32,014 nt of DNA from the NCBI GenBank assembly GCA_025061835.1, contig JANXAC010000018.1, forward strand, positions 1-32,014. Direction: 5' to 3'. Numbering within the stretch: the stretch's first letter is position 1; every line of letters starts with the position of its first letter. Shown piece after piece: positions 1-7,839 of this stretch. The notes under the pieces are model-generated. The model saw nothing but the letters and a program-made list of their open reading frames with translations. It was not told where the DNA came from and did no database searches. A program made the translations under genes and the position numbers. This DNA comes from Spirochaetota bacterium (GTDB lineage Bacteria > Spirochaetota > Brevinematia > DTOW01).

Positions 1-298
1 GTTTCAATCCCTGAAAGGGTAGGTAAAAACCCTTCTCCTGTATTTCAAGCCTTTCTGCCTCATCACTCGGTTTCAATCCCTGAAAGGGTAGGTAAAAACC
101 CTGCTGTTGTGTTTCTTGTTTTGTCTGAAAATTTCCGTTTCAATCCCTGAAAGGGTAGGTAAAAACGCTGTCTCGGGTCGGAAGCAAAGTAAGCAAGCCC
201 TGGTTTCAATCCCTGAAAGGGTAGGTAAAAACTAAAAATACTAGAATGGGAGCTACTAGAAATTAGCAGTTTCAATCCCTGAAAGGGTAGGTAAAAAC
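1..298 (-). CRISPR. CRISPR array, leader-proximal end (5 repeats, 4 spacers), continues off left edge
   Basis: Five identical 30-nt repeats lie at 1-30, 70-99, 137-166, 203-232 and 269-298. On the + strand each begins GTTTCAATCC and ends GGTAAAAAC. The four spacers are 31-69 (39 nt), 100-136 (37), 167-202 (36) and 233-268 (36). Read on the minus strand, the repeat ends in ATTGAAAC, the 8-nt 5' crRNA tag typical of many type I-B and type III systems, and contains a short CCCT/AGGG stem. This orientation agrees with a minus-strand promoter at 369-397, so the spacer at 233-268 should be the newest. The window starts exactly on a repeat, so the array probably extends further left. No cas gene is visible, so the subtype is not fixed. 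ORFs called across the array are artefacts of the repeats. Confidence 0.97.
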
Positions 299-400
299 CA
301 TAACATAAATACAAAATATTTTGGTATTCAATTTGATATGTTTTAGAGCAACTATCAATTGCAAAAGTATTATAAACATTGAGATTACAACTTGCAACAT
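299..400 (-). promoter_or_regulatory. CRISPR leader with pre-crRNA promoter
   Basis: On the minus strand a TTGCAA -35 box (392-397) and a TATAAT -10 box (369-374) are separated by exactly 17 bp. The predicted start is near 362, about 63 nt before the first repeat at 298. The region is AT-rich and non-coding, as expected of a leader. It contains the palindrome CAAAATATTTTG at 312-323, followed by GGTAT, close to the first repeat. The boxes are read from sequence; promoter function is inferred. Confidence 0.75.
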
Positions 401-403
401 TTT

Positions 404-640
404 TTTCTGGAAACCTCCGATGCTGCAAAAACCCCTGGGGGTTTCCGGAAACGAACTTTTGGAGATACCAAAACATTTTGGTATCAGGAGATATGGTGAG
501 AACGAGGTTTTTGAGACAATTTGTGTAATCAAACACAGTTATACTAATCTAACTGGACGCAAAAATTTTTCAGACACTCAAAAAAGGTGGGGGGTTTCCG
601 GAAAAATCATACATAAACTACACAGAATGTCTCCTGATAC
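404..640. repeat. Cluster of inverted and direct repeats upstream of the CRISPR promoter
   Basis: The 15-bp word GGGGGTTTCCGGAAA occurs exactly at 437-451 and 590-604 and includes the palindrome TTTCCGGAAA. A degenerate inverted copy lies at 404-418, and 404-418 can pair with 437-451 over 15 positions (two G-U pairs, 18-nt loop). A perfect 10-bp inverted repeat with a 2-nt centre (GATACCAAAA / TTTTGGTATC) is at 464-485. An 11-bp inverted pair, GTATCAGGAGA at 481-491 and TCTCCTGATAC at 630-640, brackets the block. A 108-codon reading frame crosses the area on the + strand (321-647), but it runs through the palindromes and resembles nothing known. Operator or integration-related roles are possible but unproven. 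Confidence 0.6.
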
Positions 641-664
641 TAATTGATAAATTTTGGCAACATA

Positions 665-693
665 TTGACAATCAGATGTATAATTCATATACT
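665..693 (+). promoter_or_regulatory. Predicted sigma-70 promoter of fliG
   Basis: TTGACA (665-670) and TATACT (688-693) are separated by 17 bp. The expected transcript start near 700 lies just before GAGG (701-704) and the ATG at 712, giving a 5' UTR of about 12 nt. The in-frame ATG at 676 falls between the two boxes and so would be outside the transcript. Confidence 0.6.
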
Positions 694-711
694 ATAATTA
701 GAGGTTTGGAT

Positions 712-1797
712 ATGGGAGATACAGAGAAGGCAACAAAGGATAAAAAGTCAGAAGTTCAGCAGGCAATATCTCAACAGAAGAAGGATAAGAAACAGGCAAA
801 AGCACTCACAGGTAGAAGAAAGGCTGCTATCTTCCTTATAACAGTAGGACCTGAAGTATCCGCAGAAATATTCAAACACCTCAAGGAAGATGAGATAGAG
901 GAGCTTACATTTGAGATAGCAAGGACAGACAAAGTAGAACCTGACGAAAGGGAGAAGGTCCTAGCAGAGTTCCAAGAACTTATGATGGCACAGGAGTTTA
1001 TAGCACTCGGCGGTGTGGATTATGCAAGAGAAGTCCTTGAAAGAGCACTTGGAACGCAGAGAGCAATAGACATAATAAATAGACTCACATCATCACTACA
1101 GGTCAAACCATTTGACTTCGTAAGAAGAGCAGACCCACAGCACCTCGTGAACTTCATACAAGGCGAACACCCTCAAGTTATAGCCTTGATATTATCCTAC
1201 CTTGACCCTAAAAAAGCAGCAACCATACTATCATCGCTACCAGAAGAGATACAACCTGACATCGCTAAAAGAATCGCGCTTATGGATAGAACTACACCAG
1301 ATGTCTTGAGAGAGGTTGAGAGAATACTTGAAAGAAAATTATCAACACTAGCAAGTGAAGATTACACGCAGGCAGGTGGTATAGATGCTATTGTCCAGAT
1401 ACTCAATAACTCCGACAGAACTACTGAAAAGAATATCATAGAAGCACTTGAGGAAGATAATCCTGACCTTGCAGAAGAGATAAAGAAAAGAATGTTTGTC
1501 TTTGAGGATATAGTTCTCCTTGATGATAGATCCATACAGAAGGTATTGAGACACGTTGATCAACAGGACCTCGCTAAAGCACTTAAGCATACTGACCCAG
1601 AAGTCCAAGAGAAAATCTTCAGAAATATGAGTAAAAGAGCATCGCAGATGTTGAAAGAGGATATGGAGTATATGGGACCTGTGAGGTTGAAAGATGTTGA
1701 AGAAGCACAACAGAAAATAGTTAATATGATAAGAAAGTTAGAGGAGCAAGGAGAGATAATAATCTCAAGGTCTCCAGAAGACGAAATAATCGTCTAG
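712..1797 (+). CDS. fliG: Flagellar motor switch protein FliG
   Basis: FliG is the rotor protein of the C-ring. It couples to the MS-ring protein FliF, binds FliM, and takes torque from the MotA stator. The product is 361 aa from the ATG at 712, preferred because GAGG sits 7 nt upstream and a good promoter overlaps the alternative ATG at 676. A Lys/Gln-rich N-terminus of about 35 residues precedes the N-domain (GRRKAAIFLITVGPEVSAEI). The armadillo middle domain carries the diagnostic EHPQ at residues 152-155 (GEHPQVIALILSYLDPKKAA). The charged C-terminal torque helix lies in the segment MFVFEDIVLLDDRSIQKVLR, and the C-terminus (GEIIISRSPEDEIIV) resembles spirochaete FliGs. No other motor gene adjoins it. 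Its stop codon overlaps that of the opposing gene within a shared CTAG. Confidence 0.97.
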   Translation: MGDTEKATKDKKSEVQQAISQQKKDKKQAKALTGRRKAAIFLITVGPEVSAEIFKHLKEDEIEELTFEIARTDKVEPDEREKVLAEFQELMMAQEFIALGGVDYAREVLERALGTQRAIDIINRLTSSLQVKPFDFVRRADPQHLVNFIQGEHPQVIALILSYLDPKKAATILSSLPEEIQPDIAKRIALMDRTTPDVLREVERILERKLSTLASEDYTQAGGIDAIVQILNNSDRTTEKNIIEALEEDNPDLAEEIKKRMFVFEDIVLLDDRSIQKVLRHVDQQDLAKALKHTDPEVQEKIFRNMSKRASQMLKEDMEYMGPVRLKDVEEAQQKIVNMIRKLEEQGEIIISRSPEDEIIV

Positions 1798-4184
1798 TCT
1801 GTATATATCATCGTTAAGGTTATATCATCAATAATTCTTTTATTGAGAGAGTTTTCAAATATGTTGTTTGTTATAGTGTTCCAGATTGTTTCTGGCGATT
1901 TGTGTTGTTCTACTATTGACTTTATATACTGAATTTGGTCAAAGTCCTTAGTGTCCGTTGGAGTTATAATGTCAGTAAGACCATCGGAGAATATCAGGAA
2001 TATCATCCCCTTTTCTAGTTTCATTCGCAAGACTTCTGCATCTAAATTGTCAAATATTCCTATCAAACCCCCGCGAATAACTAACTCGGATACAGCCTTA
2101 CCATCATAGAACACAATCGGTGGATTACCACATCTTATTATCTCGGCTTCCGAAGTTTCAGTGTTTATTGTCATCCCAGAAAGTGTAAGAAAGAAGTTTT
2201 CAACACTAAACAACGGCTCGTTAGTCAGTATTTCGTTTATTAACTCTGCTGATTTGTGGATAGTAAGGTTATTCTTTATAACTTGGTTTATTAATGTGTA
2301 GCAAGTGAATGATATTGCCGCTGCGTTCAATCCCTTACCGCATATGTCTGACATCCAGTATGTGAAGTAGTTGTCTGTTTTTACCATTCCATATATGTCT
2401 CCTGCTAAATCTACCATTGGCTCCCAGTAGTTGATTATGTTAACTTTCATATCGGGTAAGTTAAGTGTCATAATTTTGTCAGTCTTTAGCAGGTTAATTT
2501 GTGAGTTTCTTAAGAGTTCAAACTCAAAATTTAGGACTCTTACCAGTTTCATAGAGTTTATCAGTGAAGAACTTTGAATATCTATCATAAACGATTCTGA
2601 TATCATCTTTATCTGGTCTATATCTGATTCCTTCAGAACCTTCATAGAATTGAGTCCAACCATACATTTGTTGTTGTCCATCTTGAAACCTATAACATAA
2701 TTTATGTTGAAGGTTTTAAAAATCTTCTCAAAATTTGAGTATCTCTTATCAAAGAAAACATCGTTTATACTTACTACTTCCTTATCTCCTAGACTGTCCC
2801 ATATCTCGCTGTGAGGTTTGTATGTTTCAAAGCCTTCCTCTGAGTAGATAATAGGATATTGAAATATTATTTTCACATCGTTTATGAAGTTAAACCTCTT
2901 CATTAATTTGATTAAAAGGTAATCTTTAAGGTTGTGGGTTTTTGGACTAAACTCTATGCTAGATACATCAAGTCTAGTTTCAAGTTTGTTCTGGACACTA
3001 TACCATATCACAAGTGAAAGGAAGAGGATAGATGGTATCCCATAAATACCGAATATGAAAAGTTGTTCTTGCGATACGTTTGATACTGAATTTGAGATGA
3101 TAAAAAAAACACCTAGTATTAAAACCGTCATAACTATTGAGAAAAATATTCTTTCCTTTGAGAGTTTGACATTATGGTCATTGACAACTGTGGCTATGAC
3201 AGGTGATACTACTACGAAGAATGTAAAGAATATTGATATTGGCAAGGTGTATATACTTATGCCTTGAATAAGGAAAATTATTGCTAGTATTAGGATAGGA
3301 ACGACCAGTGTCAATGCTACTATTTTTATCCTCTCTTTTTCTATTATGTTATTAGTGACTCTCCTCAAAAGCATCAGGTAGATAACACCTAGTATAACAT
3401 TCATTGCTATCAACAAATAGTTTAGTTTCACAAATGATATCAGAATGCTAGCATTATCAAAAGAGATAATGTAGCCTGTCAGTAGAATGAACGATAGCAT
3501 TATATTACCTACTATCACATACATCCACCACTTAAGCCTAGTGTAAGTCAAGTTGTAGAAGAATACGCTCAAAACTATGCCAATCGTACCAAAGGTTAGA
3601 TAGAGTAAGACTAGAAAGTTTTTTTTATTTACCAGATCAAGTCCAGTTATCACTAATAGTCCCATAACATTGAAGAGTAGTATTGATGATAAAAGCATTC
3701 GTATTCTGTTTTTTGTAAGTATTTCAAGGTTTCGTATGTATGTTATTGAGAGATAGTATGCTATTGAGAATAAAACGATTGCGAATAGCACTGGCGTTAG
3801 AAATGAAACAAGAAAGTCAAGATAACTCAACTCCTGAAGGCTAACTTCGGAGACATATTCGTATTCAGAGAAGAAAAAGGGATTGGAGAATTTTACCTTT
3901 ACGCTATTGGTATCTAAAGAGTTTATAAGGTCATAGAACTCCTTGTCATTTTTGACAGGAATACCGTTGACTTCTTTTACGTAGGATTGTGGAAAAACTT
4001 TTGTAAAAGATTCGGTTCTTAAAAACAAACCTATAGCATCAACACCTAACTGTCTAGTTACTAGGAATGGTGGTAGTTTTTTACCAAACAGATCCAAAGA
4101 GGTTATTATCTGATAGGTAGATAGTGCTAGAAAAAGTATATATAGAACAGTAACGAATCCAAACAGTATGTATTTAAATTTCAT
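1794..4184 (-). CDS. Membrane-bound SpoIIE/RsbU-type PP2C serine phosphatase
   Basis: This is probably a signal-transducing Ser/Thr phosphatase acting on an anti-sigma-factor antagonist. The 796-aa protein starts with a signal anchor (about residues 4-26). A PDZ-like segment of about 60 residues follows, containing VKEVNGIPVKNDKEFYDLI. Roughly nine to ten more hydrophobic helices extend to about residue 405, then a cytoplasmic linker that may be GAF-like, and a SpoIIE domain from about 570 to the end. Metal-binding motifs are visible: GDIYG (D596), SDICGKG (D613), FSDGLTD (D734) and DD786-787. The second Asp of the GGDxYD motif is Gly here, a change also tolerated in some family members. No anti-sigma factor or STAS partner is nearby. 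There is no Shine-Dalgarno; TATACT lies 7 nt before the ATG, suggesting a leaderless transcript. Confidence 0.88.
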   Translation of the reverse strand: MKFKYILFGFVTVLYILFLALSTYQIITSLDLFGKKLPPFLVTRQLGVDAIGLFLRTESFTKVFPQSYVKEVNGIPVKNDKEFYDLINSLDTNSVKVKFSNPFFFSEYEYVSEVSLQELSYLDFLVSFLTPVLFAIVLFSIAYYLSITYIRNLEILTKNRIRMLLSSILLFNVMGLLVITGLDLVNKKNFLVLLYLTFGTIGIVLSVFFYNLTYTRLKWWMYVIVGNIMLSFILLTGYIISFDNASILISFVKLNYLLIAMNVILGVIYLMLLRRVTNNIIEKERIKIVALTLVVPILILAIIFLIQGISIYTLPISIFFTFFVVVSPVIATVVNDHNVKLSKERIFFSIVMTVLILGVFFIISNSVSNVSQEQLFIFGIYGIPSILFLSLVIWYSVQNKLETRLDVSSIEFSPKTHNLKDYLLIKLMKRFNFINDVKIIFQYPIIYSEEGFETYKPHSEIWDSLGDKEVVSINDVFFDKRYSNFEKIFKTFNINYVIGFKMDNNKCMVGLNSMKVLKESDIDQIKMISESFMIDIQSSSLINSMKLVRVLNFEFELLRNSQINLLKTDKIMTLNLPDMKVNIINYWEPMVDLAGDIYGMVKTDNYFTYWMSDICGKGLNAAAISFTCYTLINQVIKNNLTIHKSAELINEILTNEPLFSVENFFLTLSGMTINTETSEAEIIRCGNPPIVFYDGKAVSELVIRGGLIGIFDNLDAEVLRMKLEKGMIFLIFSDGLTDIITPTDTKDFDQIQYIKSIVEQHKSPETIWNTITNNIFENSLNKRIIDDITLTMIYTD

Positions 4185-4274
4185 CGCGAAAGTATAATGA
4201 ATGTAAAGTATTTATTTTTCAACATTGGAAGTTTTGGTTTTACTTACTTTTCTTAAGATTTTGGTTTTTTATTT

Positions 4275-4302
4275 TTGAAAGTTATATTATTTAAAGTATA
4301 AT
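4275..4302 (+). promoter_or_regulatory. Predicted promoter of the beta-helix lipoprotein gene
   Basis: TTGAAA (4275-4280) and TATAAT (4297-4302) are separated by 16 bp. A GGGAGG ribosome binding site (4325-4330) lies 5 nt before the ATG at 4336. Confidence 0.6.
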
Positions 4303-4335
4303 AAATTCTAGAATGTAGTTTATTGGGAGGTATCT

Positions 4336-6027
4336 ATGAAATATTTTGTAGTATTGATGCCAACTGTTATTTCTTTGTTTTTGTTGGTAGGTTGTCAGTT
4401 GTTTTTCTTTCCAGGTGAGTATGAGGACTTGTTGTCTGGTGCTAGAAATTCTAATAAAAATACTGGTAGTAGTTTAAATACAACTTCCGCTGTTTATGTT
4501 TCGCCGAGTGGTAGTGATGCAAATTCGGGTTTTTCCAAAAACACACCAGTTAGAAGTATTCAGAAGGCTATTCAAATAGCAGTTCAGAATAATATAAGTC
4601 ATATTTACCTGTCAGTAGGAACATATACTCCTGGTAATGGACTTAACGCAACTAGTGAGTATAGTGGTGTTGTGTTAACTAATAATAACATCAGTATAAT
4701 TGGTGGCTGGGATAGTAACTTCAGTAGTATTGTAGGATATAGTGAGCTGAATGGTAATAATATTTTAAGACACGTTATGTATGTTGAGAATGTTAGCGGT
4801 ATAGTTTTAAGAAATCTTATGCTGAGAGGTGGTAATGCTAATGATAGTATGCAGACTAATCACATGATAGGGGGTGGTATCTACTTAAGTAATGTGTCTT
4901 ATTCTTCGTTAAGTAATCTTTTAATTCTTAGTAATAACTCGCTTTTAGGAGGAGGTTTTTATATGTTAGACTCTGATTACAACTCAATAATAGATATTGA
5001 GGTTTTCCAAAATAATGCTACTTTCTCAGGTGGAGGTGGTGTTATATCACTTTCTAGAAACAACTTTGTGAAATTGAAATCTCATGATAATGAAGCTTCT
5101 TATGGTGGTGGGTTGTATATTTATATGTCTTCTAATAACTTATTACAATTTGATGTTTCATATAACTATGCTAGTAACAGTGGTGGTGGGTTGTATATTG
5201 ATCAATGTTACTCAAACATAATAGATTGTAATATCTTCACGAATACATCTCAAGAAGGAGCAGGGATATATATGTTTCAATCGGTTTCCAATATCATAGG
5301 TGGTAATGTTTACAGTAATAACTCATCTAGTAGTGGCGGAGGAATAATGATAAATTCTTGTGTAGGTGATAAAATAACTTCAGATGTTTTTGACAACTTC
5401 TCTCAAAATAAGGGCGGTGGTATATATGTATTGTCTTCTGCCAATACTTTGATTGGTGGTAACGTTTATAAAAATATCTCCTCAAATGATGCTGGTGGAG
5501 TAAAGATTTTATCTTCTTCAATGGTTGAAGTCAGTGGTAATGTTTATGCTAATACAGCTAATTCAAATGGTGGTGGGATTTACTTATCGTCCTCTAGTAA
5601 TGTTAAGGTAGTAGGAAATGTTTATAATAACACTTCTCAAATTAATGGAAGTGGCATATATATTGATAACTCTCATAGTGTGTCAATAATCAACTCTCGT
5701 ATAACTAATAATAGGAATATGGCAACTAGTGCTTCTATTATACATCTTTATAACGGTGGATCCTTGAATAACTTTTTTATATCAAATTGTGTAATAAGTG
5801 GTGCTTATGGTGGGGCATTATCAGGTCAAATAGGTATATACGAAGATGGTAGTACTGATGTGACAGGTCACACGATAGCAAACAATACTTTCATAACTAA
5901 TGATTTGCCCTATTTGTATAGGAACTACCAAGATTTATTGATATCTAGGGATTCTTGGTGGAATATAACTAATCATACCCAAACAGGTGCGTCTGTTGCA
6001 TCAGGTAATAATGTTGGAAGTTATTAA
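4336..6027 (+). CDS. Parallel beta-helix repeat lipoprotein
   Basis: 563 aa. A hydrophobic signal peptide ends in a lipobox (LVGC, Cys20), so the mature protein should be lipid-anchored in the envelope. After a short Ser/Asn-rich spacer comes AVYVSPSGSDANSGFSKNTP, the DUF1565-like entry typical of right-handed beta-helix (pectate-lyase-like) proteins. Much of the rest consists of repeats of about 25-26 residues with the pattern NxSxxxGGGIYLxSSxNxxIxGNVYxN. The clearest units lie between about nt 5270 and 5690. Such folds occur in polysaccharide lyases, adhesins and phage tailspikes. No catalytic signature is evident, so surface binding or polysaccharide contact is as likely as catalysis. It stands alone, convergent with coaX. 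Confidence 0.85.
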   Translation: MKYFVVLMPTVISLFLLVGCQLFFFPGEYEDLLSGARNSNKNTGSSLNTTSAVYVSPSGSDANSGFSKNTPVRSIQKAIQIAVQNNISHIYLSVGTYTPGNGLNATSEYSGVVLTNNNISIIGGWDSNFSSIVGYSELNGNNILRHVMYVENVSGIVLRNLMLRGGNANDSMQTNHMIGGGIYLSNVSYSSLSNLLILSNNSLLGGGFYMLDSDYNSIIDIEVFQNNATFSGGGGVISLSRNNFVKLKSHDNEASYGGGLYIYMSSNNLLQFDVSYNYASNSGGGLYIDQCYSNIIDCNIFTNTSQEGAGIYMFQSVSNIIGGNVYSNNSSSSGGGIMINSCVGDKITSDVFDNFSQNKGGGIYVLSSANTLIGGNVYKNISSNDAGGVKILSSSMVEVSGNVYANTANSNGGGIYLSSSSNVKVVGNVYNNTSQINGSGIYIDNSHSVSIINSRITNNRNMATSASIIHLYNGGSLNNFFISNCVISGAYGGALSGQIGIYEDGSTDVTGHTIANNTFITNDLPYLYRNYQDLLISRDSWWNITNHTQTGASVASGNNVGSY

Positions 6028-6109
6028 AATGTTCTTAAAAGGTATTTTGAATATATCTTCTATAGTGCGATTTTGAAGTATATCTTGTCAGAGTAGTTTG
6101 AGGTTTTCT

Positions 6110-6895
6110 CTATGACTCTAACCTGCTTGCTATCAACTTGAGTCCTTTTAACATAAGTTCCTTGTCAATGAATTTGTTTGAAATATTTACCAACTCAAAT
6201 ATTTTGTCAGACAGCCCACCTGTGAAGATTACCTTGAAGTTTGAGTAATTAAGTTCTTTGAATATTTCGTTTATTACACCTTCAATGCCTTTTGCCAGAC
6301 CTAGTATTATTCCACTTCTCAAGCATTCTTCAGTAGTTTTGCCTACTACTCTTTTTGGAGTGTCTAGAGATATTTTTGGTATCTTTGAAGCTTTTTGAAA
6401 TATGGCATAGAGTGATGTTTGAATCCCCGGCATAATAACGCCGCCTAGATACGCACCATCTCTTAAGACATCAATCGTCGTAGCAGTTCCAGTATCAACG
6501 ATTATACAATCAGACCCGTATAGAACCTTTCCAGCGAGAGCATCAACAAGCCTATCACTACCAATCTCATTTATGTTGTTGTATTCAATCCTTATTCCTG
6601 TGTCTTCAGGTTTAACAAATACTGGTTCTACTCCAATCACATTTAGAATACCATACCTGAATTGAACATCCACTTCTGGAACAACACTTGATATTACAAC
6701 ACGAAATATCTCATCTCTACGCACATCAAAATAGTTGAGGATTGAGAATAGGTTTAGTGAAACTTCATCAATAGTGATCAAATGATTCGTTGTAATCCTA
6801 AAGTGTTTAAATTCAAAGTTATTCCAGTCATCCGTTGATATTCCGAAAACAACATTTGTATTCCCTATGTCTATACACAGAACTTTTCTACTCAT
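6110..6895 (-). CDS. coaX: Type III pantothenate kinase
   Basis: CoaX catalyses ATP-dependent phosphorylation of pantothenate, the first step of coenzyme A synthesis. At 261 aa the length is normal for the family. ASKHA-fold motifs are present: the phosphate loop IDIGNTN (D9), EIGSDRLVDALAG (the GxDR motif), and IIVDTGTATTIDV followed by GGVIMPGIQ. It is the last gene of the leftward unit gldG-like, pheT, hisZ, coaX. Its ATG overlaps the hisZ stop as ATGA, implying translational coupling. Type III enzymes are known to be insensitive to CoA feedback. Confidence 0.96.
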   Translation of the reverse strand: MSRKVLCIDIGNTNVVFGISTDDWNNFEFKHFRITTNHLITIDEVSLNLFSILNYFDVRRDEIFRVVISSVVPEVDVQFRYGILNVIGVEPVFVKPEDTGIRIEYNNINEIGSDRLVDALAGKVLYGSDCIIVDTGTATTIDVLRDGAYLGGVIMPGIQTSLYAIFQKASKIPKISLDTPKRVVGKTTEECLRSGIILGLAKGIEGVINEIFKELNYSNFKVIFTGGLSDKIFELVNISNKFIDKELMLKGLKLIASRLES

Positions 6896-7839
6896 GGTAG
6901 AATATCTAATGCAAAGCCCATAGCAGTTTGTAAATATCCAAATTTTTTTGTTAGATTATCATACCTTCCACCACTTACTATGTGTGTTGGTTGTTTGTCT
7001 GAAAACACCTTGAAGAATACTCCGCTGTAGTAATCCATATCTGGTGTAAGAATTGGGTCAAAGACTACATTCTCTTCTCCGAATGTATTCACAATAGTAT
7101 CAATATCTTTGAGAGTATCTTCACTGACTCCAGTGAGTGATAGAGATTTATTTTTAACACTCTCAATCCCATCTTCCAAAACGATGAAAACGAGTTCTTC
7201 TATGTTTTTATAGACATCTTTTTCAACAACCTTTTCAAGAGATGGTAAATCCTTGTTAGCGAGTAGGTATAGAACGATATCTCTATCTTCCTCTTCAACC
7301 TTGCTCACTATAGCGTCTATGATATTTGAAAAGTTAAAGACGAGTTTATATTCCTTAAGTAGATCGTGTTTATTTAGTGCTTGTATTATGTCTTTTAGTA
7401 TTTTGAACATACTTTTAATTTCTTCGTCGCTGCCACCGATTATTTCAATGCCAAACTGCTTTATCTGTCTTGGATACCATTTGAAACTCGGCTCTCTGAA
7501 TACATCGGAGTAGTAGAATAGTTTTACTGGTAATTTTAGGTTTTTTATTCTTGGTGCTAGAAATCTCACAATCTGTGTTGTTGTGTCATACCTTGGGACT
7601 ATGAAATCGTTTCCATCCTTGAATACAAAGAGTTCCCTAACACCACTTCCTAAAACCTTTTCATAAACTTCAAAGAAATCAAAGACAGGTGTATTGACCT
7701 CTTGGAATCCGTTTTGTTTTACTATTCCATACAGTTCTTCAATCAGTTCCTTCTTGCTGTCATACTCAAACGAGAAGCCTCTAGGTGCGCCGACGAGATC
7801 TCTCTTTGAAAGGAAGATGTTTTTGAGAAACTGTTTCAT
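6892..7839 (-). CDS. hisZ: ATP phosphoribosyltransferase regulatory subunit HisZ
   Basis: This class II aminoacyl-tRNA-synthetase paralogue lacks the anticodon-binding domain. In short-form histidine pathways HisZ is required for activity and histidine inhibition of HisG. The 315-aa protein shows HisRS-like motifs: PRYDTTTQIVR, YYSDVFREPS (motif 2), QFGIEIIGG, MDYYSGVFFKVF, GGRYDNL and AMGFALDILP (motif 3). The sequence ends directly after motif 3, which separates it from a full HisRS of more than 400 aa. A truncated or repurposed HisRS paralogue is the alternative. Both ends overlap neighbours by ATGA (pheT upstream, coaX downstream). No hisG or other his gene is in the window. Confidence 0.88.
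   Translation of the reverse strand: MKQFLKNIFLSKRDLVGAPRGFSFEYDSKKELIEELYGIVKQNGFQEVNTPVFDFFEVYEKVLGSGVRELFVFKDGNDFIVPRYDTTTQIVRFLAPRIKNLKLPVKLFYYSDVFREPSFKWYPRQIKQFGIEIIGGSDEEIKSMFKILKDIIQALNKHDLLKEYKLVFNFSNIIDAIVSKVEEEDRDIVLYLLANKDLPSLEKVVEKDVYKNIEELVFIVLEDGIESVKNKSLSLTGVSEDTLKDIDTIVNTFGEENVVFDPILTPDMDYYSGVFFKVFSDKQPTHIVSGGRYDNLTKKFGYLQTAMGFALDILP

Noticed and set aside
63-536. 157-codon minus-strand frame through the CRISPR array
   Set aside because: Its translation repeats the FYLPFQGLK word because it runs through the CRISPR repeats; it is an artefact of the array.
321-647. 108-codon plus-strand frame between array and fliG
   Set aside because: It overlaps the CRISPR promoter and the palindromic repeats, has no ribosome binding site and resembles no protein family.
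676-711. N-terminal extension of FliG from the ATG at 676
   Set aside because: The ATG lies between the -35 and -10 boxes and lacks a ribosome binding site; the ATG at 712 has GAGG 7 nt upstream.
6892-7839. Full histidyl-tRNA synthetase
   Set aside because: The protein stops right after motif 3 and has no anticodon-binding domain, which fits HisZ rather than HisRS.
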